Of a stretch of 64,000 nucleotides of DNA, positions 38,605 to 48,843 are shown one piece after another. Numbering within the stretch: the stretch's first letter is position 1; each line of letters begins with the position of its first letter. Position numbers and translations under genes: made by a program. The stretch spans positions 1 through 64,000 of the forward strand of contig CAMBQP010000004.1 in the NCBI GenBank assembly GCA_945869955.1. Reading direction: 5' to 3'. The notes below the pieces were generated by a model. The model ran no database searches, was not told the origin of the DNA, and was given only the letters and a program-made list of their open reading frames with translations. Origin of the DNA: Schlesneria paludicola DSM 18645 (GTDB taxonomy: Bacteria > Planctomycetota > Planctomycetia > Planctomycetales > Planctomycetaceae).

Positions 38605-39990
38605 GTCCAGACAGCTCATCAATCCGCTCATTTGGTTGGCGTTTGTGGCGCAGGGATGCGTGCACTGGCTGAGTTATTACTGGATGAGGGTTGGAGTCTG
38701 TCGGGTTCAGATCTGGCCATTCCCACTGCGGGAATCTTGAAACTGATCGATCGGGGGCTGGTTTTTCACCAGGGTCATGCTGCCGTACATCTGGCGGATT
38801 CCGCCCAAAACCTGGTCTACAGTCCCGCAATTCCCCTCCAAAACCCGGAACGAATGAGGGCGATCCACCAGGCCATTCCGCAGTTTTCTTACAGTCAGAT
38901 GGTTGCCCAACGCATGCGTCGGGCCACAGGTGTGTGCATTGCCGGAACCCATGGCAAGAGCACAACCACTGCCATGGTCGCCTCGATTCTGTCCGCAGCG
39001 AATCGCCTGTCAGGGGTTGTTTTGGGTGCGGAATTATGTGGGAGTGGTCGGAGTGGGTGGAGCGGATCGGGGGATTTATTTGTGGCGGAAAGCTGTGAGT
39101 TTCAGCAAAGCTTTCTCGATTTTGAGCCTCGCTACACTGCGATTCTGAGTATTGAGCCAGACCATTTTGACTGCTATCCCGATTTGGAATCACTCAAGTC
39201 GGCGTTTACTACGTTTGCCAGCCAGACCGCTGCCGAGGGGTTTTTGCTGATCAACGAGGATTGTCCCGTTTCGCGAGAAGTTTCCACGATGGCCAAAACA
39301 TCCGCCCGGCGCGTTTCCTTCGGCCGTCGTGCGACGGCGGATTGGCAAGTCCGCGAGATCGAACAATCTGCTGGGGGCCTTCGATTTCGCGTCGTGGGCA
39401 ATGGTCGGGATCACGGTTGGTTTTCCTTGGCCTTACACGGCGAACATAATGCATTGAATGGGCTTGCCGCCGCCGCACTGTGCGCCGAGGCGGGGGTCTC
39501 ACTCGACATCCTCCGCAAGACTCTGGCAGAATTTCAAGGAATCCGCCGGCGATTCGAGTTTCTCGGCGAACGAAAGGGATCGCTGTTTTTTGATGACTAT
39601 GCGCACCATCCCACTGCGGTCAAAGCGACCCTCAAAACCCTACGGAATGTGGTTGGTTCGCAGGCCATCCGTTGTATTTTCCAGCCACATCAAATCCTGC
39701 GGACAACGACCTTAATGACGGAGTTCTCACAAAGTTTTTCCGAGGCGAACGAAGTCTGGGTCGCCCCCGTATTTGCCGCACGAGAATCCGTCTCGATCGA
39801 ACCATGGCGGGTCTCGCAAGAATTAACCAGGCAGCTGCAGGCCGAGGGAATTTCGGCTCGTTTTTTTTCATCGCTTGACCAGATCGTAAGCACTTTAGAC
39901 GATGCAATGCGCCCCGGAGACGTCACGGTGACGATGGGGGCTGGCGACATCGACCGGATATATCATGAGCTCACTCAGCGCATTCAATGA
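38605..39990 (+). CDS. murC: UDP-N-acetylmuramate--L-alanine ligase
   Basis: HLVGVCGAGMRALAELLLDEGWSLSGSD, GTHGKSTTTAMVASIL, FDDYAHHPTAVKATL. ORF track starts at 38584. Confidence 0.92.
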   Translation, partial: VQTAHQSAHLVGVCGAGMRALAELLLDEGWSLSGSDLAIPTAGILKLIDRGLVFHQGHAAVHLADSAQNLVYSPAIPLQNPERMRAIHQAIPQFSYSQMVAQRMRRATGVCIAGTHGKSTTTAMVASILSAANRLSGVVLGAELCGSGRSGWSGSGDLFVAESCEFQQSFLDFEPRYTAILSIEPDHFDCYPDLESLKSAFTTFASQTAAEGFLLINEDCPVSREVSTMAKTSARRVSFGRRATADWQVREIEQSAGGLRFRVVGNGRDHGWFSLALHGEHNALNGLAAAALCAEAGVSLDILRKTLAEFQGIRRRFEFLGERKGSLFFDDYAHHPTAVKATLKTLRNVVGSQAIRCIFQPHQILRTTTLMTEFSQSFSEANEVWVAPVFAARESVSIEPWRVSQELTRQLQAEGISARFFSSLDQIVSTLDDAMRPGDVTVTMGAGDIDRIYHELTQRIQ

Positions 39991-40843
39991 CATTCTGCAA
40001 CAGGATGAGCCGTTGGCTCCCTACACCTGGTTACGATTAGGGGGTCCCGCACAGTACCTGGCGACTCCGCGGTCGATCGAGGAATTAACCCGACTCGTGA
40101 CCGCTTGCCACGAACTGCAGCTCCCGATTCACATTCTGGGTGGTGGTTCGAATATCCTCGTGAAAGACGAAGGGGTCAGCGGAGTCGTCATTCGGCTCAA
40201 CTCTTCAGTTTTTGCTCAGGTCGAAATTGAAGGACATCGTGTCCGTGCCGGGGCAGGTGCGTTACTCTCGCACGTCATCTCGGAAACCGTCCGGGTTGGT
40301 CTGGCGGGATTCGAAAATCTCGCAGGAATACCTGGGACCATTGGGGGTGCGGTCTGCGGAAATTCCGGCGGTCGGCTCGGCGAAGCCTCGCAACTGGTCA
40401 CCAGCGTCACAGGGCTTACGAGCTTGGGTGAGCGAGTCGTGCGGGGGAAAGACGAATTGTCTTTTGATTATCGACAAAGTAATTTGAACGACCTGCTGAT
40501 CATCGAGGTCGAGTTCTCGCTGCAACCGGGTAACCCCGAGGCGATTGCTCACATGCTGAAGCAGAACTGGATTGCCAAGAAATCGGTGCAGCCACTCAGC
40601 TCACAATCCGCAGGCTGCGTTTTTAAAAATCCACGCGGGCTGCGCGCGGGACAATTGATTGAACAGGCCGGCTTGAAAGGGACTCGAGTCGGTGGTGCAG
40701 AAATCAGCGAACGACATGCGAACTTTATCGTCACCCATGCGGGCGCCAAATCCAGCGATGTGCTGCGACTCATCGATCTCATCCGCTCAAAAATTGCGGA
40801 ACAGTTCGGAGTTCATCTGGAGTCCGAAATCAAAATCTGGTAG
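39965..40843 (+). CDS. murB: UDP-N-acetylenolpyruvoylglucosamine reductase
   Basis: LGGGSNILVKDEGVSGVVIRL, AGIPGTIGGAVCGNSG, SAGCVFKNP; overlaps murC by 26 bp. Confidence 0.93.
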   Translation: MSSLSAFNDILQQDEPLAPYTWLRLGGPAQYLATPRSIEELTRLVTACHELQLPIHILGGGSNILVKDEGVSGVVIRLNSSVFAQVEIEGHRVRAGAGALLSHVISETVRVGLAGFENLAGIPGTIGGAVCGNSGGRLGEASQLVTSVTGLTSLGERVVRGKDELSFDYRQSNLNDLLIIEVEFSLQPGNPEAIAHMLKQNWIAKKSVQPLSSQSAGCVFKNPRGLRAGQLIEQAGLKGTRVGGAEISERHANFIVTHAGAKSSDVLRLIDLIRSKIAEQFGVHLESEIKIW

Positions 40844-40965
40844 GTTTCTACCCATGGCCTGGAGCAAGAAAAACGCATCGTCGCAGTGTCCAACGCTGCG
40901 GCCAGTCTCTTGCCCGAGCGGCTTTCCGAGTTTCATTCCGTTCGATCGCAAGGAAGCGGTCCCTG

Positions 40966-41997
40966 ATGTTCATTGCACAAAACTTGTCTGCGTTACGTGT
41001 GGCCGTCCTTGCGGGTGGTGATTCCGATGAGCGGGATGTCAGCCTGAAAAGTGGAATGGCTGTTGCGGCCGCGTTGTCGGTGGCGGGGCACGAGGTGCTT
41101 CATCTGGACCCGGCGATTGTCGAACTATCGGGTATCGACTGGAGTCAGTTTGACGTGGCGTTTATCGCCCTGCATGGTCGTTTTGGCGAAGATGGCCAGG
41201 TCCAACAGATTCTGGAACAGGCTCAGGTCGACTACACCGGAAGCGATGCTATCGCCTCGCGCCTTGCCTTCAGCAAGTCGGCTGCCAAAGAGCGGTTTCG
41301 CCTCTTCGGCGTCCCCACACCCCGATATTCACTGATTCACTATAACGATGATCTGGAATGGATCGCACAAAAAGCGGCCGAGATCGGCTATCCATTGGTC
41401 GTCAAACCCGATACGCAGGGTTCGAGTTTGGGAATCACGATTGTTCATACACCCGATCGCTTGGCCGAGGGACTCAAACTCTGCTTCCAATTTGATGTGT
41501 TTGGGGTCCTGGAAACGATGGTGGAAGGGACCGAATGGACCGTCGGGTTGATCGGCCGAGAGACGCTTCCCGCCATCAAAATCGAAACGGATCGTGAATT
41601 TTTTGACTGGCAGGCAAAATACGAAGATGACGCGACGCGTTATCTGTTCGAGACCAATCTGCCCGAAAAGCTGATGCAACAGATTGAACTCGTCGCGAAA
41701 AATGCCTGTTCCGCATTGGGGACCAGCGGCCTGGCACGCGTTGATCTTCGGCTGGACCATTCCAATCAGCCGTGGGTGCTCGAAGTGAATACCATTCCGG
41801 GCTTTACCGACCATAGCCTGTTGCCCAAGGCCGCAGCTCGGCAGGGGATCGATTTCGTCACTTTATGCGACCGAATCGTTCGCAGTTGCCAGCATCGATC
41901 CGTCGCGCATCCCCCCAGCGAAACTCGTTTTGCTCCACACGTATTTCCTCAAACTGCCGATTCCGCCAAATCGAGTCGCAAACGACACCGTGACTGA
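40966..41997 (+). CDS. ddl: D-alanine--D-alanine ligase
   Basis: RVAVLAGGDSDERDVSLKSGMAVAAAL, HGRFGEDGQVQQILE, EVNTIPGFTDHSLLPKAA. Confidence 0.93.
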   Translation: MFIAQNLSALRVAVLAGGDSDERDVSLKSGMAVAAALSVAGHEVLHLDPAIVELSGIDWSQFDVAFIALHGRFGEDGQVQQILEQAQVDYTGSDAIASRLAFSKSAAKERFRLFGVPTPRYSLIHYNDDLEWIAQKAAEIGYPLVVKPDTQGSSLGITIVHTPDRLAEGLKLCFQFDVFGVLETMVEGTEWTVGLIGRETLPAIKIETDREFFDWQAKYEDDATRYLFETNLPEKLMQQIELVAKNACSALGTSGLARVDLRLDHSNQPWVLEVNTIPGFTDHSLLPKAAARQGIDFVTLCDRIVRSCQHRSVAHPPSETRFAPHVFPQTADSAKSSRKRHRD

Positions 41998-42054
41998 ACC
42001 GTGGCTGAACGGAGAGGGATTGGGGAAATCCCGCTGAGGATGCGGCGTTGCGAA

Positions 42055-43281
42055 TCAGGCCGCCTGGGATGGCAGGGACACGGCAACGGTTTCGGCTTCA
42101 CCCGAACTCGGGTGACACGCTGTCATTTGAATCTCTTGAATCAGTCGCAGCACCAGGTAGCCACTCACCCCCACGCAAACCAGCGGTGAAATCCAGATCG
42201 CACTCGGTCGCGGGGTCACGAGGACAGCCAATTCATAATTCGCGACCGTCAGCACCACGGCCGCGATCAACCATCCGGTCGCTCGCCGATTCCGTTGAGG
42301 AAATGCCGCTTCAGCCAGCAGCGCCCCATACACGGGGCCAATCATCGTGTACGTGTTTCCCTCGGTGCGGGAGTTAAACAGCATCAGGTAACAGGAAGCC
42401 AGGGCAAACAGATAAAACGCCGCTCGTGGGGAAGGGAGTTTACGGACCCCTTGCCAGCAGGCCAGCAATGTACCGATGGCGGCCACGAGTCGGGTCGCTG
42501 TCCGAGCCGTCGAGGGAATTTCGATGCCGGCGACTTGTAACATGCCGAACAATTGAGCCCAATGACCGGTCTCGCCGACTTCAAAGGTGATTTTCAGATT
42601 TTCCTGACAAGCCACGTACTGTGACAGTACGTATTCAGGTCGTTGTGTCAGGAACGGCAGAACGGCGACAAAGGCCATGCCAAGCGCCAACCGCCATGAC
42701 ATGTGCGGATAGAGCACCCCCGCCAATAAAATGAGAACGATGACCAGCGGTTTGAAGGCAAAGGCGAGTGTCAGCAGCAGCGTCGCTCGCCACCAGCGTT
42801 GCTCGCTCAAGTCCGCGACTGCAAGGATCATCATCCCCGTAATCAGCAGCGTCGACTGTCCGTTTCTCGCACAGCCCCACGCCAGGACTGTGGTCACGGC
42901 AGAGACGGCAAAAAACCAGCGACCATCCCGATTTAACAGCCGGGTCAGCCTGACAACGCTGGCCGCGAGTACCGCGATCATCGACCATCGCCAGACCAGT
43001 TCGCTCGCGGCATGCGGCAACATCGCCCAGGGGGCAAACACCAGTGCGGCTTGAGGGAGATACAGAAAACCATGCCCCTGCATGTTGTACAGCGGCTCGC
43101 CCGCGAACCAATTCCAGACGGCGGAACGATACGAGGGGGTCACCGATCGTTCATCGCCGATGGCAATCGACCGGGCGACAACCAACGTAACCACCACAGT
43201 CAAAGCGGCCCAAGTCAGCCAGCCAGCCTTCTGGTATCGGAGCGATAACGAAGATTCAACGGACATCCTGTCCTTCCTCAA
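42055..43281 (-). CDS. DUF2029 / GT87-like polytopic membrane glycosyltransferase
   Basis: YRSAVWNWFAGEPLYNMQGHGFLYLPQAALVFAPWAMLP; about 10 TM segments. Confidence 0.75.
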   Translation of the reverse strand: MRKDRMSVESSLSLRYQKAGWLTWAALTVVVTLVVARSIAIGDERSVTPSYRSAVWNWFAGEPLYNMQGHGFLYLPQAALVFAPWAMLPHAASELVWRWSMIAVLAASVVRLTRLLNRDGRWFFAVSAVTTVLAWGCARNGQSTLLITGMMILAVADLSEQRWWRATLLLTLAFAFKPLVIVLILLAGVLYPHMSWRLALGMAFVAVLPFLTQRPEYVLSQYVACQENLKITFEVGETGHWAQLFGMLQVAGIEIPSTARTATRLVAAIGTLLACWQGVRKLPSPRAAFYLFALASCYLMLFNSRTEGNTYTMIGPVYGALLAEAAFPQRNRRATGWLIAAVVLTVANYELAVLVTPRPSAIWISPLVCVGVSGYLVLRLIQEIQMTACHPSSGEAETVAVSLPSQAA

Positions 43282-43431
43282 AATAAAGATTCGCGATCCT
43301 CTGCGATCACAAAACCGTGTGGTTTATCCTCACCACCAGTATCACGACAGAGAATATGTTCACCGTTCATACTCGGTCAATGGCATTCAATTCAGAACCA
43401 TCCGCCACATCCCCGAAGCGTCCGTTCCTTT

Positions 43432-43473
43432 GTTGCGGCAAAACGGTTGCGGCAAAACAGTTGCGGCAAAACC
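43432..43473. repeat. 14-bp tandem repeat, 3 copies
   Basis: gttgcggcaaaacg / gttgcggcaaaaca / gttgcggcaaaacc. Confidence 0.9.
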
Positions 43474-43557
43474 GTTTCCTGCGGTCGGATTCGCAGTTCC
43501 GTTCAAAAGTCTCGGTCTGCGAAAACGGTTCAGTAGGTGGTCGAGGGACGTCTTTGA

Positions 43558-44976
43558 TTACGCCAGGATGGCATTAGTCACCGTACCATGCACATCCGTC
43601 AGGCGGAAATCCCGGCCGCTGTACCGATACGTCAGCTTGGTATGGTCGAGTCCCATGAGATGCAAAATCGTCGCGTGCAGGTCATGCACATCCATCCGAT
43701 TCTCGACGGCATGTACGCCGACATCATCAGTGGCTCCGTAAGTCAGCCCCCCTTTGACCCCACCCCCGGCCATCCAGACCGTAAATCCGGTGTGGTGGTG
43801 ATCGCGCCCTTTGGCCCCCTGAGCCGCCGGGGTCCGACCAAATTCTCCACCCCAGAGAATCAGGGTTTCTTCAAGCATTCCGCGGGACTTCAGGTCCTGT
43901 AGCAAGGCCGCAATCGCCTGATCGCTCTTGAGTGCGTCTCGTTTGTGGTCCATGATGTCACCATGCGCATCCCAGGGCTGGCCCGCACCGTAGTAGAGCT
44001 GCACCATCCGCACGCCGCGTTCCACCAGTCTGCGGGCAATTAAGCAACCATTCGCGAATTCCCCTTCGCCATACAAAGTGCGCGTTGACTCCTCTTCACG
44101 GCTGACATCAAACGCTTCCTGGGCTTCAAACTGCATCCGATACGCCATTTCCAAAGAGGCAATCCGCGCTTCGAGTTCGACATCTTGACCTCGGTCTGCC
44201 AAGTGGCGGTCGTTCATCGCCTGCAGCAGATCCAGCAACTGACGCTGATCTCCGGCATTCAAGTGCTTGTTGTTCAAGTGGCCGATGACTTGCCGGGGAT
44301 CAATCTTCGAATTATTGATGTGGGTTCCCTGGTAGATTCCGGGAAGGAAACTGTTGCCCCACAGAGCAGGGCCCACCACCGGTTTACCGGGGCATAGCAC
44401 CACAAAGCCGGGCAGATTCTGATTTTCGCTCCCCAAGCCATAAGTCAACCAAGAGCCCAGGCTGGGCCGAATCGGTTGCTGCGAACCGCTGTTCATCATG
44501 AATAAGCCGGGTTCATGGTTTGGCGTCGTCGTATGCATCGACCGAATCACACACAAATCATCGGCATGCCGCGATAAATGGGGATACAGTTCGCTGATCT
44601 CCATGCCACTCTGACCGTATTTGGCAAACTGAAACGGTGAGGGCATAAATTTCCCCCCAGGTCCTGATTTTCCTTCTTGCTCTTTCAATGCGGGTTTATA
44701 GTCAAAGGTATCGACGTGAGAGGGGCCGCCATTCATAAACAGAAAAATAACCCGTTTGGCGCGCGGCGGAAAATGAGCTGGCCGCGGTGCCAGTGGATTA
44801 TTGGATGCGGCCGATCTGGGAATTTTGTCGAGCGTGGCGGGTGACTCGGCAGCCAGCAGGCTCCGCAGGCCGAGCATGCCAAAACCGGCACCCGCACGCG
44901 TCAGGACCTGCCGACGCGAGCAAGCCCCAGGAAGGTACGGATCGACGTGAGTTGCGAACAGAGGTTTGAGATTCAT
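43558..44976 (-). CDS. DUF1501 family protein
   Basis: CSRRQVLTRAGAGFGMLGLRSLLAA twin-arginine-like N-terminus, VIFLFMNGGPSHVDTFDYKP, LILWGGEFGRTPAAQGAKGRDHH. Confidence 0.92.
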   Translation of the reverse strand: MNLKPLFATHVDPYLPGACSRRQVLTRAGAGFGMLGLRSLLAAESPATLDKIPRSAASNNPLAPRPAHFPPRAKRVIFLFMNGGPSHVDTFDYKPALKEQEGKSGPGGKFMPSPFQFAKYGQSGMEISELYPHLSRHADDLCVIRSMHTTTPNHEPGLFMMNSGSQQPIRPSLGSWLTYGLGSENQNLPGFVVLCPGKPVVGPALWGNSFLPGIYQGTHINNSKIDPRQVIGHLNNKHLNAGDQRQLLDLLQAMNDRHLADRGQDVELEARIASLEMAYRMQFEAQEAFDVSREEESTRTLYGEGEFANGCLIARRLVERGVRMVQLYYGAGQPWDAHGDIMDHKRDALKSDQAIAALLQDLKSRGMLEETLILWGGEFGRTPAAQGAKGRDHHHTGFTVWMAGGGVKGGLTYGATDDVGVHAVENRMDVHDLHATILHLMGLDHTKLTYRYSGRDFRLTDVHGTVTNAILA

Positions 44977-45013
44977 ATCGGTTCTTTTTACTCGTTGTTG
45001 ATGGAAACCCGAG

Positions 45014-48000
45014 TCAGTCGATAAAGGAAAATTCGTTCGTTCCCAGTAAAGCTAATGCGTAGCGTTCCCAAGGGGAAAGCCCCGCAGCGGGCGATCCGCT
45101 TGCGGTGGCGAGAAATGCCTCGCCTAACCGTAATTCGTTTTCGGTTGGCTGTCGGCCGTAAGTCCAGCCGAACAGCTTTCGGATCTGCTCGGCCACTGCG
45201 GTCGACGGCACTGCGGTCGTCGGCACCGCTGTCGTCGGCACGGTCGACGGCTGCGCAGTCGTCGCATTCAGTCGGGCGATGAGTGCCTTGGCCCGCTGCG
45301 TCATAAAGTCGCTATTCAGCACAAACAGTTGTTGCAGAGGAACCGTCGTCACGCTCCGTTTATCGCTGGTAATATTCGGGTCAGGGAAATCAAACAGCCT
45401 GAGTAAGTCATCCAGTTGATGGCGACTAATAAAGGCATAGAGTGTTCGGCGACGATTGTGATTGGCTGCCAGATCAACCGAGGGGCCACCCATCGTCCGA
45501 TCAAGTTCGCCAGTCACTGCCAGCATCGCATCACGCCAGGGCTCGACTTCCAGTCTGCGCCGATTCATCCGCCACAACAGCAGATTTTCAGGGTCAATCT
45601 CGGCAGCATCCCGGCGAAAATCACTCTGCTGCTGGTAGGTGGCCGACAATAGAATTTCGCGATGTAGCGTTTTGAGCGACCAGCCCGCATCCATAAAACG
45701 GACAGCCAGGTTGTCTAACAACTCTGGATGGGTCGGTCGATCCCCGAGTTGACCGAAGTTACTGGGAGTTCGGACCAAGCCAAATCCAAAATGGCTACGC
45801 CAGACGCGGTTGACGATGACTCGAGCGGTCAGCGGGTTATCGCGTGAGGCGATCGCAGCGGCCAATTCGGCCCGTCCGCTCCCTTTGGTCGCCCACGGCA
45901 GACGCGTCCCCTCGGTAAAGACGATCGGCATGGATCGGGGAGCGACTCCGCCTGGTTTCGTGGGGTTCCCCTGCAGATAAATGGGAAGATTCCGCCCTTG
46001 TCCCTCGGCCAGTGAATGAGCCATCAGCACGTGGATGCCATCGAAGTTTTTCTTGACCCGTTCCAGTTCCCCCCGCATTTCGACCAGTTCTTGTTTCACG
46101 AGTTCAGGGAGTTTTGTTTCCGCTTCTTTGCTCGGTAACGCCAGCAGGCCCTGGTCATAGAATAACTCGGACAACAACTTGGCTTCCAGGCGTTGTTGCT
46201 GTCGATCCACAGCGGGCTCGGCAGTCGCCGTTGCCGCGACAACAGCCTGCGGTTCCGGAAGGGGATCACATTCCAGCCGCGCGCCTGAGAAGACGGTGTG
46301 ATCGCTGCTGATGGTATTTTCACCAGGACCGACACCGGCACCGGTACTGACCAACGTCAGGTAGCGCGCTTCCGCTGGAATCGAAATTTCAAATTTGACA
46401 AATTGGCCGTCTGCTTTCAGGAGTGGTGGTATCTCGCCCGAGAAATAGTAAACTTGGTCGTTCTCGACCGTTTTCACCAGCTGGCCATTCACATAGCCCG
46501 CGATAATGCCGTCAAATACGTCCCCTTTGCGGTGGGGGCGTGAAACAATCACCGCGAGGTGGGCACTGGAATCGCCGTTTCCAAAGGTGTCGTCATTGAG
46601 TCCCGCCCGATCGACTCGAAAAACAAATCGCTGGTCAGCTGGCATCAGGCCGGCCTGACGCAGTTCGCCCAGATCAAACGTGATCAGGGCATTGGCGTGC
46701 ATCCCGATCCCCTGTTCGGTTCGTCCCGAGTTCGCTGCAAAGCGCTGTCCCTGCGTCCGAATGGCACCGGAATTATCCCAGCCATCGTTGATCACGCCGC
46801 CGTGAGCGCGTTGATCGCTTCCCAACTGACTGAAGTCGAAATTGATCCCTTTGGCGATCTGGGTCTGCTTGCCCCAACCCTGCACCACGCGATCAACCCC
46901 CAGGCTGTTTTCGTTGGCGGCGGACAGGAACTTATCCGTAGAAAGGGCTGCCGACAGGGCGATCCCCCCTTGTGGATCATCGAACAGATTTCCCAGTGGG
47001 ATGATCCCAGGATCGACGGTCGCACGATCGGCTTCATTCACAAAAGCAAAGTTCTCGCCATACTCGGCAAACCGTTGTTCCCGTTGCGGTAAGATTGCCA
47101 CGACTTGAGCCTGAAAATCGGTCGCGATCTGTTGGACCGCAGCCAGTGCCGCTGCATCCCCCGAGAGGTCTTGTTTGCTGTCGGATCTGCTGACCCATTC
47201 GTTCCACGCGGAAAGAGAGGGGCGCTGCTGCCGAACGTCGGCAGGGGCATTCAAATAGTCGACCCAGCGTTTCAGTAAAAGTTCGCTGAGTTTTTCCTCT
47301 TTAGCGATTCGCTCGATCAGTTGTTTGTCATCGGGTTTGGTGCGCTGATGATTGATCGCTTTCCAGGCAGCGGTCCAGTACTGAGGGATTTCGGACACCA
47401 GTGCAGGGCGTAATTGCCGTGCCTGTTGATCCAGAAATCGGTCGACCAGAAGTTGCTGTTCTTTCAAGACCGATTCCGCAGCCGCTTTTTGATCGAGGAC
47501 CTCTTTGGCAACAATGGGTCGTTCCTGGTAATCGCTGCTGGCAAAAACCCCCGCCAGAGCGTAGTAATCGGCGGTGGTGATCGGATCAAATTTATGATCA
47601 TGACAGCGGGCGCATGAAATGGTCAGGCCCAAGACCCCGCGGGTCAACGTATCAATTCGATCGTCCCACTCGTCAGCCAAGGCTTTCGCCTGTTCACCAT
47701 TGTCCTGATAGTAGACGGGCCCCAGCGCAAACATCCCCAGCGCCGCCATTCGCTTGGGATCACTCGGGCTTCCCAGCAGGTCACCCGCAATTTGTTCGCT
47801 CAGGAATCGATCGTAGGGCAGGTCTTGATTAAGCGATTCGACCACCCAGTCCCGGTAACGAAATCCCTGCGGATAGTTACGCGCCTTGAAGGTGTGCGCC
47901 TGATCCTCGCCATAGCGGGCAATATCCAGCCAATGTCGCCCCCAGCGTTCTCCGTAATGCGGTGAGTCCAATAAGCGATTCACCACTGTCACGTAGGCCT

Positions 48001-48661
48001 GCGGTGAGGGATCGTTGATGAAGGCCTCGACCTCCTCAGGCGTGGGGGGAAGTCCGATGACATCAAAATAGGCCCGACGAATCAAAACGCGGCGTTCGGC
48101 CTGAGGACTTGGCTTCATCCCCGCTTGTTCGAGCCTCGCCAGAATGAACCGGTCAAGATCCTGTTGTGGCCATTCCGCCTGCTGCACGGCAGGAAGTGGG
48201 GTCCGCTCGGGTCGCTGGAATGACCAAAGTTTGCTGGCTGCGGCAAAATCGACTTTGAGAGGAAGAGAAATCAGGGGACGTTCGCGGGGATCAGGAGCCC
48301 CCATTTTCACCCATTGTTCGAAGTCTGCAACGATCTGCGCGGATAATCGCCCTTTGGGAGGCATTTCGATCCCATCGTACTTCAGGGCTTTGAGTAGTGG
48401 GCTCGTCTCGGGTTTGTCAAGAATAATGGCCGGACCGGAATCACCCCCGCTCAGCAACCCCTCCCGATGATCCAGCCGCAGACCACCCTTCAGCAAGGCG
48501 GCCGACGAACTATGGCATTCCTGGCAATGTTCGACAAAAACAGGTCGAATCCGCGTCTCGAAGAATTCGATCGCAGCGGCATCGGGTTCCGCAGCAAACG
48601 TTGACGACGCCGCGATGAGGCTCATCAGCACGGGAACGGATAACGTGATGAACCGCGACAT
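45014..48661 (-). CDS. PSD1 / DUF1549-DUF1553 and cytochrome-c (PSCyt1) domain protein
   Basis: Signal peptide, FVEHCQECHSSSAALLKGGLRLDHREGLLSGGDSGPAI, PPKGRLSAQIVADFEQWVKMGAPDPR, RRAYFDVIGLPPTPEEVEAF, ITARVIVNRVWRSHFGFGLVRTPSNFG. Confidence 0.95.
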   Translation of the reverse strand: MSRFITLSVPVLMSLIAASSTFAAEPDAAAIEFFETRIRPVFVEHCQECHSSSAALLKGGLRLDHREGLLSGGDSGPAIILDKPETSPLLKALKYDGIEMPPKGRLSAQIVADFEQWVKMGAPDPRERPLISLPLKVDFAAASKLWSFQRPERTPLPAVQQAEWPQQDLDRFILARLEQAGMKPSPQAERRVLIRRAYFDVIGLPPTPEEVEAFINDPSPQAYVTVVNRLLDSPHYGERWGRHWLDIARYGEDQAHTFKARNYPQGFRYRDWVVESLNQDLPYDRFLSEQIAGDLLGSPSDPKRMAALGMFALGPVYYQDNGEQAKALADEWDDRIDTLTRGVLGLTISCARCHDHKFDPITTADYYALAGVFASSDYQERPIVAKEVLDQKAAAESVLKEQQLLVDRFLDQQARQLRPALVSEIPQYWTAAWKAINHQRTKPDDKQLIERIAKEEKLSELLLKRWVDYLNAPADVRQQRPSLSAWNEWVSRSDSKQDLSGDAAALAAVQQIATDFQAQVVAILPQREQRFAEYGENFAFVNEADRATVDPGIIPLGNLFDDPQGGIALSAALSTDKFLSAANENSLGVDRVVQGWGKQTQIAKGINFDFSQLGSDQRAHGGVINDGWDNSGAIRTQGQRFAANSGRTEQGIGMHANALITFDLGELRQAGLMPADQRFVFRVDRAGLNDDTFGNGDSSAHLAVIVSRPHRKGDVFDGIIAGYVNGQLVKTVENDQVYYFSGEIPPLLKADGQFVKFEISIPAEARYLTLVSTGAGVGPGENTISSDHTVFSGARLECDPLPEPQAVVAATATAEPAVDRQQQRLEAKLLSELFYDQGLLALPSKEAETKLPELVKQELVEMRGELERVKKNFDGIHVLMAHSLAEGQGRNLPIYLQGNPTKPGGVAPRSMPIVFTEGTRLPWATKGSGRAELAAAIASRDNPLTARVIVNRVWRSHFGFGLVRTPSNFGQLGDRPTHPELLDNLAVRFMDAGWSLKTLHREILLSATYQQQSDFRRDAAEIDPENLLLWRMNRRRLEVEPWRDAMLAVTGELDRTMGGPSVDLAANHNRRRTLYAFISRHQLDDLLRLFDFPDPNITSDKRSVTTVPLQQLFVLNSDFMTQRAKALIARLNATTAQPSTVPTTAVPTTAVPSTAVAEQIRKLFGWTYGRQPTENELRLGEAFLATASGSPAAGLSPWERYALALLGTNEFSFID

Positions 48662-48843
48662 CGTGAAGATTCTCGTGCAGAAGGAAAAGTTGGATCAGGT
48701 CAATTCTCTGTTGCCAGCCAGATTAAGTGGCTTTTCGGATCATAACTGGTTTTCGAGGGAATCCAATCCGGGATTTGGCGATCGCTGCCCAATTTTCTGT
48801 GAACGGTGCCGGAGGGATTGCATTATCGACATTTCCGTCGACG

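Noticed and set aside
24819-43473. CRISPR array from short repeats
   Set aside because: The repeats are directly tandem, 14-18 bp, without spacers, and no cas gene is present.
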